Shown: positions 1 to 12,984 of the stretch, one piece after another
Position numbering within the stretch: position 1 is the first letter of the stretch
How the letters are laid out: every line of letters starts with the position of its first letter
DNA from: Oenanthe sinensis
Lineage: Eukaryota; Streptophyta; Magnoliopsida; Apiales; Apiaceae
DNA length: 64,000 nt
Assembly: GCA_028671895.1 (NCBI GenBank)
Contig: CM053795.1
Location: forward strand, 14,095,501-14,159,500
Reading direction: 5' to 3'
Notes under the pieces: model-generated
What the model saw: only the letters and a program-made list of their open reading frames with translations
The model's database searches: none
What the model was told of the DNA's origin: nothing
Translations under genes and position numbers: made by a program

Positions 1-335
1 TTTCGTGTGTGGCTGTAATAAAAATGATTTTTATGCGCACATAATTTAAAAAATAATAATAAGTAGGTTATAAGATTTTGGCATTTTGTTGGTAAAAATA
101 AATCTGGGCCCCACCAAGCTAAAATGAGTGGGGTCCATGGACCTGAAATTTTAATCAAACTTGTTTTACCGCTTTTCAATTTGCATGATTGGTCATTTTT
201 GCAGCTTTTGCCCATGTGTCTCGTTTTTTTCTTTTTGCATATTTGTCTCGTTGTTAAAATAATTGTGCCGGATACAGCTTGCCATCATTACAATAGAATA
301 TAATTTAATTTGTACGATTTGATGTGGTTATGTAG
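1..335 (+). other. 3' end of an intron of the AP2-like gene
   Basis: AT-rich non-coding DNA ending in a TAG acceptor directly before the AP2-domain exon that starts at 336. The upstream exons, which would encode the start of the protein and probably a first AP2 repeat, lie outside the window. Confidence 0.6.
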
Positions 336-1260
336 GCACCATGTCGAAGGTAAATGGGAGGCTCGAATCGGGAAAGTCGATGGAAAACGATATCTGTACT
401 TGGGAACCTACGGTACGCATCCCTGACTACATATTTAACGCGTACTTACCCTGCGTATCTCCTTGCGTGAATTAATTTCATTTTGTATGTATTATTATGA
501 TTTATGCATTGATTATTCCGATCACATTTTATTTAAATTTTCTCTCCGTATATATTTAAAATCATATATATTACACGGATATGTTTTAAAAAAAATATAT
601 ACATAAATATATTATATATGTGTATTATGTATATAATGTATACTGTTTCTGAAATAATAAAGTGGGACACACTCAGATGTTGACAATGGATTGTATTTCT
701 GAATGATGATGATCGTTTTATCCATAATTTATATGCATGGATGTTAAGTTAAGGTTAGACGTCCGTAACAAAGATCTTATCAAATTTCGTAAAAAATAAT
801 AATAAATAAGTAAAAAATGACTTTTACATTTATATATAGAAATATTCGTTATTTTATTATAATAAGAGATTTAATTCAAATTTTGTTAATTACAATAATA
901 TTTATTTATTTTATGTTAAAAGAGGTTGTAAAATTGAATTTAAAAATATATAATATATTAATGACACATCAAAAAATGATTAACTACCATAAAATATTAT
1001 TATAACATAATATATTTATATACTCAAATTTAAAGAGATTCATATATAATGCTTTAAATTTAAGAAAGATCCAAATTTTAAATTTTGACAACTAAATTAA
1101 TACTAAATATAAGTAGTAAATCATATTTATAAACCCACATTTAAATAAAAAGAAAAATTTAAATTTAAATCTTGCCAGCTAAATTAATATAATGTATCTA
1201 TAATAAATTATATTTTCGTAAATATTGATAAAACATCAAATAAAATTTAGTTATCAACAA

Positions 1261-1298
<38 letters not shown>

Positions 1299-3612
1299 TA
1301 AATAAATTCATTTATACAATTTATGCTAAATGAGCCATATATTTTATATTATGACAACTAAATACAAAATATTAGTAATATATCATATTTTCTTAAATAA
1401 ATTTATAAATATATAGAAAATTAAATATGAAGAAAGATAAATATTTTAAATTTTAATAACTTAATTGATATAAAATATTAATAATATATTATATATTTTT
1501 TAAAATTTATAAAATTTAAATTACAAAATATGAAAAATAATAATAAATAATTTGGTCATATTATAACCTAATAAATATATAACTACTATACCACAGTATT
1601 AGCTCGTTATCTAGTCTTATTATTATTGCAGTGGCATATCATCCTAATATAAATTTATTTAATTTAAAATGTAATTTATTATTTAAATTTTATATTATTA
1701 TTATTATTTTATATATATATTAACATTTACTGAAATTTTATATAAAAATTATTAAAATTTAAAATACTATAGAATTATAAAATTATGAAAGATTCAATAA
1801 CAAAAAGTACTTTCTATATTTTTAATATTAAAATCCATACCCAATCACAAATTTTAAACATACATATATTCCTAATAAAAACATCATACCTTATTGTTTT
1901 TTAACAAACATTATACTTATTGTTATTATTACATATTATAGGCGGAATTCATAATTATTTTATACAAATCATTTTCTCATCATAATAGTTGCACAATAAT
2001 AGTTGTGCTTGTTAACATGACAATCATAATATATTTTTAATAGTGCAGAAGATGCTATCCAATATATCACATTATAATTTGAAAATTTTTATATGTATTA
2101 AATTTCAAATATCAAAAAGAGGGAAAGAGAATTATGAGGGAAAAAAATGATATTTTCTTATTAGATGTTAATTTGTCTGACAATAGTAAAATATTTTCTA
2201 TCAAAATTATAATTTTTTATAAAAATTATAATATTTTAGAAAATAAAAAATTGTTGAGTCATTAATTTCTCATATTTTAAAGAAATTTAAACTTTATTTT
2301 TCTTTTAAACTTTGCTAATTAAACAAATTCAAAAATATCACTTCATAAATATTTTAAATTTCTAGATCCTAGATATATTAAATAAATATCCTTATAAGTT
2401 ACTTCTTTTAGATATGAATCCTATATTTATTAAAATTTATAAATCTAGTAGTATTTAAAGGCAATTTGTATTAAAATTTATAATAATTATAAATTCATGA
2501 ATTATTTTGATATTTTTTTGTTTTGATTAAAAAATGAAGATTCTGAAGAAGAAGCAGCTATTGCATATGACCAAGCTGCAATTATATACAAAGGAGACAG
2601 AGCAGTGACTAACTTTTTTAACCATTCTCATCCAAATAAAAACAATACTATTCCAAAAATAAATGATGCGAGAGAAAATGATGAACAACAAGATTGCAGT
2701 CCAGACGAGCAGGGAAAATATGATAAAGAAATGAATGTGTTATCTCAGATGCACGAATTCTCCAGTGATATCAACTCATATAAAGATAGAATGATAGACA
2801 TTGAGAATTGGTTGGTTGGTGAAGTTGAACAATCTTGGAGTCCAAGTCCAAATATTGTAGAATTTCCTCAGCTGAATGTTTCTAATGATGGTACTTATGA
2901 AAATCCCGATGAAGTGGCACTATTTTCTCCTTTATTTAATTCTGGTCCTTATGAAATACTTGATGAAGCGGCACCCTCGTTTGATTATAATCATCATGAA
3001 AATCCTGGTGAGTTGCTTAACTTTTCTGAGTTGGATTCACATAAAATGTCTGATGATTTGGGGTTCCAGCTTAATTGTGATAATTATGAAATGTCTACCC
3101 GGTTGACACCCTCAGTTAATGAGATATCACTAGTTGATAACAATCTTCAATCCTTAAATTTGCTCTCAAATGAGCAACTGAATCAGAATTATCAATTGAA
3201 TCAACATGGAATCGTAAATGATGAAAAGATTGGTGAATCGACACTCTCACTTGATCATAGTCATCATGAAAATCCTATTGAGTTGTCTCTCTCTATTGAT
3301 GATTTTGTGTCGTGCCTTAATCATGAAAATCATGAAAAGCTTGTTGAGTCGGCATCCTCGGTTAATGAGATATCATTAGCTGATAACAATCTCCGATTCA
3401 AAAATTTGTTTCCAAATGGAAAACCAAATCATAATTATCAGGTGAATCAACATGGAATCGTAAATGATAATTCCATGCAAACGACAGCTATGAATCAACC
3501 TTTTGATCTTGACGAGGATATAACATCTAGTAACAAGTATCTCACTGGTGGTAAAACTCATGATTTGATTGAAAAAGAAGCAATGGAGAAGAAAATGCAT
3601 TTTCAATGTTAG
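336..3612 (+). CDS. AP2-domain transcription factor, WRI1/AINTEGUMENTA-like (3' part)
   Basis: Two exons are visible: 336-412 and 2540-3612, with a GT-AG intron at 413-2539 and a split Asp codon across the junction. The first exon encodes HHVEGKWEARIGKV and ...YLYLGTY; the second begins SEEEAAIAYDQAAIIYKG then AVTNFF. Together these match the core of the second AP2 repeat of WRI1/ANT-type proteins, which bind DNA in the nucleus. After AVTNFF the usual family continuation (DISNY-like) is lost. About 335 further codons form an acidic, Asn/Asp/Glu/His-rich tail with no recognised domain, which contains an internal duplication. The frame is open to a TAG at 3610-3612. The 5' end is outside the window. 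The AP2 identity is firm; the exact subfamily and whether the gene is still active are inference. Confidence 0.8.
413..2539 (+). other. long AT-rich intron of the AP2-like gene
   Basis: Intron of 2127 bp with GTACGC donor and AAG acceptor. It holds a (TA)n run at about 1264-1293 and many short A/T tracts. I see no coding sequence or clear transposon ends in it. Confidence 0.65.
2992..3468 (+). repeat. internal tandem duplication in the AP2 gene's acidic tail
   Basis: Codons 3112-3222 and 3358-3468 encode two 37-residue blocks, each opening SVNEISL.DNNL and closing NQHGIVND, with matching residues between. The offset is 246 bp and both blocks are the same length. An HHENP motif precedes each block (2992 and 3262). 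The frame stays open through both copies. Confidence 0.85.
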
Positions 3613-3974
3613 ATGGTAACGAGTGCAAAGGTGATGAGGCTAACGATGTCATGAAAGAGAAAATGGACAACAATGATATTTTTCTTCTTCTCCAACATCA
3701 ACTACTTTAGAATATTATATATTTTAGTAAGTTATTATGTATTAAAAAGAATGTTAGTTTGTTAGAAAATGTTATGTTGCTATTATGCTTTTGTGGTTAA
3801 CATGACATGTTATTTGTGAATTTTCGCTAAGTTTTCAATATTGACATAATTTTCTTAAAATTTCTATGCTTCTAAGTTTTTTGTGTTATAAGGGTTATTA
3901 AATGATGAGAAAGTATGGAATCAAGATATAAATAATGTTTTTGAAGCTCATATCATTAACATGCAACCCCTTTA

Positions 3975-3986
3975 TGGTATCAGAGC
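3975..3986 (+). mobile_element. copia-type primer-binding-site remnant
   Basis: TGGTATCAGAGC is the standard PBS of plant Ty1/copia elements, complementary to initiator tRNA-Met. It sits in decayed AT-rich sequence. No intact gag or pol follows, so this is at best a fossil. Confidence 0.4.
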
Positions 3987-6537
3987 TATCAAATATTTTT
4001 ATCTTGTAAAAATGTCTTTATCTTTGTTTTCTAATTCTTTTTAACCATTGTTGTTGGTTTTCTTTTATCTCATATTTTGTTGTCATGCCTTCTTTGTGTC
4101 ATACTATTATTAATGTTATTCAAATAACACATTCATCATATTATATTTAGATAGTTTCCTTCGCAAAAAATACTTTTTGTAAAACTCTATCAATGCCATT
4201 AGATTTATTTTTATATAGAAATAATATCTATATTCCTTTAATCACTATTTTCTTTGACCGGAACTCTTCAAAACAAAATCATAATACTATATATACTCTT
4301 AGGAAATAAATTGATTGCATTATACTTACTAGGATGCACACGACCATCTTTTCTAAAATACTTAAACACATATTCAGATCATGAACATTTTCTACAACCT
4401 CATTTATAACCTTTTTAAAGATCATGTTGGTGTAATATACATGAGACTCAAAAGTGCTTTCAATGAAACATTAAAGATGTGTTATTTTAAGTCCGAAAAT
4501 TTAAATTTTATTGAATCAATTATGATTCTCTTTATTTTGTTAGTCATCCATTTGATAATTATGATGTTATATTTCAAAACATTTTATAGCATACCATCAA
4601 CATATTAAAATATATTTATTGTTATGACAACTAAATACCTTTTAACTACTTTTTTGAGAAATTATATATTTTTTACTTGTTGACGAGTCATATATTTAAA
4701 ACAATTTTAACGTGATAACCAATCACTGTTCATAACTATGATATGTATTATTATAAGTAGAAGTACCTTTTGTGGTTATCATGGTAGAGAACATGATTAA
4801 AGTAAAATAATTATAATACTCATAAAAATTCTAAAATTTTCTTTCGTGGTGGCATAACTCATGGTGATCAAGATCTTCAACTGTGTTGGTCATAAAAATA
4901 TGATTAATATGCTAATTTATAGACAATATTTCTCATATCAAGAAATGTAACATACATTTTTGTTGGCTAGAATTGATAACATTCTAAGTGTTTATATCAA
5001 AATATGTTATCTTTTTAAGATAATTTTCATATTTGTAACATCACTCATGAGATCAAGATTTGTGTATATTTGACCTGTATCACTTTTGAAAATTTTAAAA
5101 TACTACTAAGGTGATTTTTTTACCTTCTTTATCCTTTCATATCAATCATATAAAAATTCATTAAATATTTTATCAAAAAAATTATCTTGTCTTGATACAA
5201 ATATTTTAATATTTACCTCAACCTTCACATATCCTGGCTTAAACATAAAAATTTTATTTATTCAAGTTCACGTGCATCGAAATCAAGCTCATGTGAGAAC
5301 ACTCATTTATTTACAATATTATCAATCCATACTGTATGGTCAAATATACCAAAATTAGTATTACTATATCCCTTAGCTCAATCTATCACGCATTTACAAG
5401 CAAATCACATTTTTTAAAGGAATTGATTAACTACTTGTTTCAAATTAATGCAGTATTTTCATCAAGCTTTATTCGCCAGCAACACATGAGAGTAGGTTCA
5501 ATCTGCTGTTGGATACAATGTTGCAAGTGAGTTCATTGGTTAAAATATCGTGCTAATATATTATAAATCTTCACAAAACTTATTCAGTGGACACAAGTGT
5601 TAATTAATAAATATGAGTCAATTTTGATTAAAAAAAGAATTAATCTTGTTATAAAACTTTTCAAAATTCACGCCATTCTCTCCATTGTTTTTATATAAGA
5701 ATCATGTATTTACTTGTACAAAAAGTTTATATGGTTCAACCACCTAATTGCATCGACACTAAATATTCATATTATCTATAAATCGAAAAGAGTTTTTATG
5801 GTATATGACAATCTCGTTATTGGTGTTTCAGAAGGTTTAACCATGTTTTCCCACATATTGAATTTATTGGATGCAACTCAAATTATTTAATATTGCATAT
5901 GAAGGAGTTCGTGATGCGGCTTTATTTTTTGTATATTTAATGGTATTTTTTATATAGTTTTCTCAACGCATCTACTCAATCTCTCATTGTTCATTCATCT
6001 AACAAAGTGTTATTAATGAATAAAATAAAACTCATTCATTTTTGTCCTAGCTGAAATATGCGATCAAAAATCTACATAAGACCAATATGAAATATGCAAG
6101 TCTACACACCTTATATCAAATTCCCTTTTTTTTTTCACCAACTCAGTTCCGTGATCATGGCTTTTATTAGAGTATCATTGGTGATTTTCAATATCTAACT
6201 TTTGTACAACTAAAAACTATTTAGTTATAAGTTTTATTACTTATTATAAATTTAAAACACTTTAACTTACGATGTTCAATATGTTAAAATTTCATTACAA
6301 CCTCTTCTTGATTTAAATGACGTGGATTGTGCTAGTTACTCCAATACACCCCTTAAAATTATTGAAAGAAAAAGGAAGTGCTACCATTCATACCCGATCA
6401 CCATGTCCAACCTTTATTATTTCTTAACTTTTTGTTTGGTAGCGTAATCTCTATCATATAGAGTGGCTATGGAACTTTCTATTCACTAATATCAGCGTAT
6501 TGATATTGTAAATTCATTTGTATATATTGATTATCAT

Positions 6538-7344
6538 GTTGTAGTTGAAATATATTTTCGGTAACAATTAGTTAGAGCTCATATCCATTGAAGTGCAACT
6601 AATCAATGAATACTCCAAGAGGAGTCAACATATATTTCTTGGCTCAACCGAAATTAATTATTTTATCAACAGATGTAACAAATCGGATGTCAAATGTACA
6701 TATTTGAAGGCATAAATTCTCAAAATGAAGCACGGATCGATGGATGATAGGAGTCCAATGGATAAAAGAATAAAAGTCTCGATAGATGAAGCCACTCAAA
6801 GGATTCCATGGATACAAGATGACTTGATAAATGCATAGAGCAATCAAATGACAAGGTTAAAAACTATTAATAATTGATAGCTACTTAACAATGGAGAATA
6901 AGATAAATCATCAGAAATCTCTGTAGAATTTTGAGCTACTTGGAAGTCAGTCAAATTTGTCTGACTAGAAAGTCTCTTGAATAAATAAGCATGTCATTTT
7001 ATGAACATGAAAAGACAAATAAATTTTCAGAAATGTAATATATAAGAAGAATGAGCATGTGAACAAATATGCTACATTTAAATAATTTTATTTTATTCTT
7101 TTGAAATGTAGTATCTTGTGAACTCTTGTAATATATAAAAACCTCTAGTGGATTTAACATAGACCACTAATAATTTTAATATTGTCTATTGTCTTTATTT
7201 TCTATATCATGTTCATATCCTTCATGTACACTGTTTTATAATTTCGTGTTCTAAAAAAGTTTAAGAAAATTTCAAGTTTGTATTCAACCCCCATTCTATA
7301 AACTAATTGTTGGTTAATGGATAAATAACAATTGATATCAGAGT
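6538..7344 (+). mobile_element. possible decayed copia LTR and PBS
   Basis: The stretch starts TGTTGTAGTTG. It ends just before TGATATCAGAGT (7333-7344), a two-mismatch version of the copia PBS, and an AATGGGAAAA tract follows as the possible start of a gag leader. No partner LTR was found and no coding region survives. The left boundary is a guess. Confidence 0.3.
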
Positions 7345-8747
7345 TAACTTCTAACATACAAGAAGTACTTTAAAGATCTAAAATCAATAATGGGAAAAAT
7401 GTCCCAACAACTTATGAGTTTAATAAATCTTATAATAGAAGAATATGCAACAATTTATTAAAATTTCAAAATTCAAATTTTATTCTAAATTTTACCTCAA
7501 CTTACTAACGATAAACGTACGCACTTAAGTAATACAAAATAATAAAACATATACTTAAAAAATTAATGTGCACGAATGATACATGCATATTTAATCTTAA
7601 TAATGTTGTTATACTTTAGTTATTTTGTATTAAATTGGATTCTAATTTAATAAATGTTATTATTTTATAGTTGAAATAAAAAAGTTATAATAATATATAA
7701 ATTTGAGATTAAATAGTAAAAGTTGAAAATTGATTTGTAAAAATCAAATTTTTAAGATAATATTCACTATTTGGATCTTACCTTGAGTTCGATAAATCCA
7801 TTTCAGATGATTTAGTCCACAAAAAACTTATGAAAAGATGTTTAATTTTAAACTTATCTTAATATCAAATTCCATAAACATTATCTAAAATTAGAGTTAA
7901 AAAATCAAGTATCAATTTTCTCTTATGAAATATTAATCTTTTTAAGAAGATTTTTTGTATTTGCATTAAATTATAACAAGACTTTTATATAGATGTTACT
8001 TGGGACTAACACAAATAATATACTTACCACATATATTTTAATAAAGACACCAAGTAGTGTGAAAAGGACAATGTTAAAAGATGGAGATTTTAGCATCGAA
8101 AACATTCATTTGAATTTGTTTTCTTCATATTTTTGTTAAGAATTCTCTTCATATTTCTAATATTTAAAATATTCTAGATTTTATCCTAATACAATTATTT
8201 TGATTAACATAATATTTTAGTAATGTTATATTTAAATTATAACCTAAGTTTTATATTTTAAAAATTCTATTATAATATAATTTTTATATAAAATAGTTGT
8301 ACTGAATACAATCTACTAATGTACCTTAATTTCACCAATATTCAAATTCTTTAATTTATTTAAAATTTAAATTTATTAATTAAATCTCATGAATATTAAA
8401 ATAATATTATCTTTTATGTATATTAATTAAATTTTATTACTATATTATATGTTATTTATTAATCCATTAATACAACTTCTCCAAGGACTCTTTATTTTAG
8501 TTTTTAATTTCAAATTAAGGATGTTAACACACTTCTCGAAACTTCTAAAATCACCAAGAGCCTCACCCTCTCCTCATTTTTAAGAGTTCTTTCTTACTCT
8601 TAATTAATATTTTATAATAACTTTGTTAGATATATTCTCTTTTTATCTACTTTCTTTTATATTTTTACGGGTCTAAGTTATTTATAATAATATAAAATTA
8701 AATGAAAAATGGATATAAAGAGTATTATTGGTGATGAATGCACACTA

Positions 8748-9150
8748 GGGGTGTATTCAATCCCGATTTTGTGGTATTTTTGGATTTTAAAAATTTAGAA
8801 GTATCAATTATGATTTTAAAATATCTATTAAAATTCGGGGTATTCAATCAGGATTTTAAATGATGTTTGAAAATTTGGGGTATTTAATCTGGATTTTAAA
8901 TAATGTTTTAAAATTTATGAATATTTAATATGGATTATTGGTAATTTATTAAAATATAGGGTTATTTAAAAAATTATTAACAATGTTTAATTTTAAAGAT
9001 CCATAGATTCTGTTAGATTTACTTTTGATATCTTTGGATTCTTGATTTTTAATGTTGTTGAGTTTTTTCGGAAAGTCATGAATAAAAATGTTATTATGAC
9101 AGTCATGAATAAAAATGTTATGACTGCTGGTTCAATTGAATATGTATTAC
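8748..9150. mobile_element. MITE-like element with GTATTCAAT ends
   Basis: The left end reads GGGGTGTATTCAATCCCG and the right end near 9130-9150 reads TTCAATTGAATATGTAT, an imperfect inverted match. Inside, the GGGTATT(C/T)AATC.GGATTTTAAA motif recurs at about 8838, 8878 and 8920. A 25-bp stretch around GTCATGAATAAAAATGTTA is directly repeated at 9075-9126. The boundaries are approximate. Confidence 0.4.
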
Positions 9151-9464
9151 GTCGAATAAGATTTGTGATTCAATAAGAACTTGCAACGTAACTTGTTGTC
9201 CGTTTAACTCGATACATGTATTTTTAAATTTTAATAATAATTTTAATATTATTTTAATTAATAAAAAAATCAATAAAAATTCATAAATTATTAATACTAT
9301 TTATAAATCTGAATTAAATATAACCTTTTTAATTACTATGAGTCATTTTAGAGATTGTTATGTAAATAATTTGAATATAAAATCTTTTTTAGTCATTTGT
9401 TTCCTCATATTTAGAGATTGTTATGTAAATAAATTTACTTGTCATCAAAAACTTTTTAGGGTTT

Positions 9465-9822
9465 TTTTGAAAAATAACCAAGGATAATTTTTTTAACAAA
9501 AATATCGACTTTTCAAAATTATTATTTTTTTGCAAAAATACAATTTGTTTTAAAGGAATTTGCAAAAATACGATTTTTTATTTTTATTTTATAAAAATTC
9601 GATTTTGCAACTTTGCAACAATATTTGTAACTGGAATCAATCGAAATCAACCAAAAATGCAATTTTAAAATTTAGTAAAAATAATTATTTTTTGATTGCA
9701 TTTTTAAAAACAAGTTACATCTGGTTGATTTTGGTTGCAAACCTCTTTTGCAAAAAAAAATTAGAAGATGGTAAAATCGTAAAAAAAATTTAAAAAATAG
9801 TATTTTTGATAAATATCCAAAA
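9465..9822. mobile_element. foldback repeat, copy 1
   Basis: An AT-rich palindrome-like segment. TTGCAAAAATACGATTTT-type arms flank a core with GAATCAATCGAAATCAACC on the left and GGTTGATTTTGGTTGC on the right. The right end, read in reverse, matches the left end of the element at 54710-55010 (TATTTAT.AAAAATACTATTTTT then TTACGATTTTAC). The two are therefore copies of one family in opposite orientation. Confidence 0.55.
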
Positions 9823-10399
9823 ATTTAATATCCGTACAAAACAAAAAATTGTTTTCAAAATCACTTCAAATTACAAAATTATCGAAATTCATAATACAAA
9901 ATTAATAAAATATATCAGACATCTAAAAATGTTGTAACATACTACATACAAAACATAAATATAATAAATATTTTATAATTTTTTTAGACCTGAAAAATAT
10001 TACCTCGATATATATTATAGGATAACAATAAGATGAAATATTTTTAACGTGAGAATCGTGAAATTTTTTATTAAATTTTACAGAATCATAATAAAAAAAT
10101 GTAAAAAAAGCTTAAATACATTTTTAATTTTAATTCAATTTTATAAATAAAATTATAATTTTACACTAATTTTTCATTTTTAATTATAATTTCGCATAAT
10201 TTAGTAAAATTTTTCCCCTTCTCAAACTATAAAATTTGCAGCAAATTCTGAAACGGACAATGAGCACAAATATAACGTAAAAAAACAAAGACTGGATAGC
10301 CAATTAGTCATATTACCGGAACCACCCTTTCTTCTTCACATTTCATTTTTTCTCTTTTGTATCTATCCTATATCTATCTATATTACACACACTTGTTGT
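9823..10399. other. AT-rich flank and presumed EIL promoter
   Basis: No coding sequence is seen. The last ~100 bp become pyrimidine-rich (TTTCTTCTTCACATTT, CTATCTATATTACACACAC), which suits a promoter/leader transition ahead of the EIL first exon. No individual regulatory site can be defended. Confidence 0.35.
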
Positions 10400-10541
10400 A
10401 GACATCATCATCTACTTTTTCACCACTTGCATCCCCCCTATCCTCTTTATATTTTATGGGAGCAGCCATGGAGCCTGACTTTTAGTCTTCCAACTATTCA
10501 ATGACTCTAACTCACTATTTACTTTGATTTCCAAGAAGCTG
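10400..10541 (+). other. probable 5' UTR exon of the EIL gene
   Basis: A less AT-rich leader-like stretch ending CCAAGAAGCTG|GTGAGC, a good donor at 10542. EIN3/EIL genes commonly have a spliced leader ahead of an intronless CDS. The 5' boundary is approximate and transcript data were not available. Confidence 0.45.
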
Positions 10542-12796
10542 GTGAGCTTTTCTCCACACCCTTTTGGCCTTTTCTTATTATTTGTTTATCAGTTCAAATA
10601 TTTTATTTTATTTGTTTATTTATTATTATTTTATTTTTATTCATACAGTGTTTTTGTGTGATCTATGTATGGATCTAGTTAGCTAGTTTACATGTGTTTT
10701 TAGTATTAAAGGTGGGATCTTTCTTCATATATGTATGTGTAACTATTTAATTTTATCTCTGTGTTTTTGTTTAAGTTTATGTATTGAGGTTTCTTTGATG
10801 TTGACTTTTTTTTTTTTGGAGAAAGATGCTATCTTTCCGTGTTTGTATCATAAAGTTGATTGATTATACTTGCTTTTAATGGAAGTGATTGAATTTTTGT
10901 AGGAGAATTATGTGTGTATTGATATAATATACATATGTCATGGTTTGTTTGGCTTGATTTAGGTGTATCTTTGGTATGTGTCCTTCAAGTCCTATACCAT
11001 CTTGTTTTTGATTGCTAGAGAAGGAAGAGCATGGATCTGATTGCAACTTTATATTATTTCTTGGTTTGTTATCACTATCAAGCATTTTTCCAACCTTTTG
11101 TCGGGCCATATGTATGAAATCGATTTAATTTTCTGCTTTTTATAGTAAATCATCTACAAGTACAAGTATTGATTCTCTTATTATAACGGAGATGATTACT
11201 GTATTGTGCATCTACACTTGTTTATATAGTTCTCTTGATACTGTATTAATTACAAATCCATGTATACTACGTAGTTAGTTCTGCATCTCCCTTGCAAAAA
11301 ATAATAATAATTACAGATGCACTTTTAATTATACTCTTAAGTATTGATTCTCTTAGAACGGAGATGATTACTTTATTGTGCACCTATTTATATAGTTCTC
11401 TTAATATTCTATTAATTACAATTCCATGTATACTCCGTAGTTAGTTCTTCATCCCCCTTCCAAAAACATAATTACAGATGCACTTGTAATTATACTCTTA
11501 TAAGTTGCTTGAAGGTTCTGCAGGTCCTTGATTGGTTTTTACTTTTTAGAGTAGATACATAGTTTACATCATAATTAGTACTCTGATATCAGGGAATGAT
11601 CACATGATTAAACTTTTCTTCGTATTATAATATTTAAATCCGTGTTCCTTAAATTTTGAATAGAGGATCATCTAGGTTTGATACACTCTTTATATGTACT
11701 CTATCTGGTTTTGTTTGCACAGTGTGGCATGGTGAACACATGAACCCAACTGTGGTTGGTTGTAAGAAGTAACACATAAGTAATTATCCTATCCTATGTA
11801 TAACAGCTTCACTATATATGTCCTTTTTTTTCTTCCTATTTTGGGTTCTGAACAATTCTAGGGTAAACAGGTATTGTTGTAAAGTTATTGAAATTATTTG
11901 TTGCACACCCTTTCTGGTAGTCCCTGCTTTCTTGCTTAGGCTGAATAATTCTCCAGTAAACGCTAGAAGGTCATCCATGAACTTAATTTTTTCATTTGCT
12001 TAAGACACCAAAACCATCTAGAGGACACTTCAGCGTCTTAAATGTAAGATCAGAAGAATTGAGCGGAAGAAGTTCACTTAACCACTTAACTACTCCTGTT
12101 GCTTGTGAGAACACTAATTGCCCTTGATGAGGTAAACCTGTCTTCCAAATTTAATCTGCTATACATTATATATAGTATATAATAATATCTTTTGCAAATA
12201 GAGAGAAAACCTCTGAAACTCCGTAGGCGTTAGGCTCAAGGGAACTTCCTTGCATTATTGTATCCATGTCAAATTAGTTGACTTCATTTCTTGTTTTGTT
12301 TACTTTCTTAATTAATTTCCAGACCATAACATTTTATTTTTTCAGTTTTTATGGTAATAATGCTATATATTTGATCTTCTTGTTTTATTTGGAAATAAAT
12401 ATTATGCACGTTGAACTCCTAGTATAAGATTTTTTATTTGTGTTGTCGATTTGTTGTGCCGGCTCCGTGCTCATTATGGCATGCTTATCTACTTCATTGT
12501 TGCAACTGTTGTTTGTCTATTTACTTTTGGTTGGTGACTGCTGTTATTCATTATGAGATGCATATCTTCTCTACTTAAATGTTCTTCTACACGATCTTTC
12601 TTGTATCGTATATGACTATGACTGTTTTCATGAAAAATATACTTATTTGGGTTGTGATCGCAATAGTGGATTTAGCAAACCCTACTACCCTAGTATGAAA
12701 ACAATAATTTGGTCGGCTGTTTCATCCTCTATTTATTTCAGTGTAGATCATGGTACATAGTCCATTCACTAACTCTTATCTTCTCATTTCTTGTAG
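10542..12796 (+). other. 5' UTR intron of the EIL gene with a tandem duplication
   Basis: GTGAGC donor and TTGTAG acceptor (12791-12796) enclose about 2.25 kb with no plausible gene. A roughly 170-bp direct duplication lies at 11165-11503. The acceptor choice is favoured because the next stretch, 12797-12984, has no ATG before the EIL start. Confidence 0.5.
11165..11503. repeat. tandem duplication, ~170-bp unit
   Basis: Copy 1 (about 11165-11340) and copy 2 (about 11341-11503) both open GTATTGATTCTCTTA and share ACGGAGATGATTACT. Both continue through a shared CCATGTATACT.CGTAGTTAG and end ACAGATGCACTT.TAATTATACTCTTA. Copy 2 is slightly shorter through small deletions. Confidence 0.85.
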
Positions 12797-12984
12797 CGTA
12801 GAAATTGTGTAGACACTGCGTGGATCAGTTCTTCGAGATCTCCGTGCGTTAAATCAGTAAATTGTTGACTAATTTCTGTTCTAGATATAATTTGAAAGTT
12901 GATCACACTAAGAACAACTCATCTTGAAGACTGTCCAGATATATCCAAATATCTGCCTAGTACCATTTTACTCTCTGTCACTCG

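Larger units (their letters stand above)
3613..8747. other. gene-poor AT-rich spacer with decayed copia traces
   Basis: No supportable gene is present; short open frames have no recognisable family features. Two matches to the initiator-tRNA-Met primer-binding sequence of Ty1/copia elements lie here: a perfect TGGTATCAGAGC at 3975-3986 and a degenerate TGATATCAGAGT at 7333-7344. These suggest old retrotransposon debris. Confidence 0.5.

Noticed and set aside
817..1005. 62-codon open frame in the AP2 intron
   Set aside because: Very AT-rich composition (Ile/Tyr/Phe/Asn/Lys), no family features, and it lies inside a well-supported intron.
5336..5530. Possible copia RNase H fragment (FIRQQH)
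   Set aside because: The match is a few residues only, with no supporting motifs before or after in any frame.
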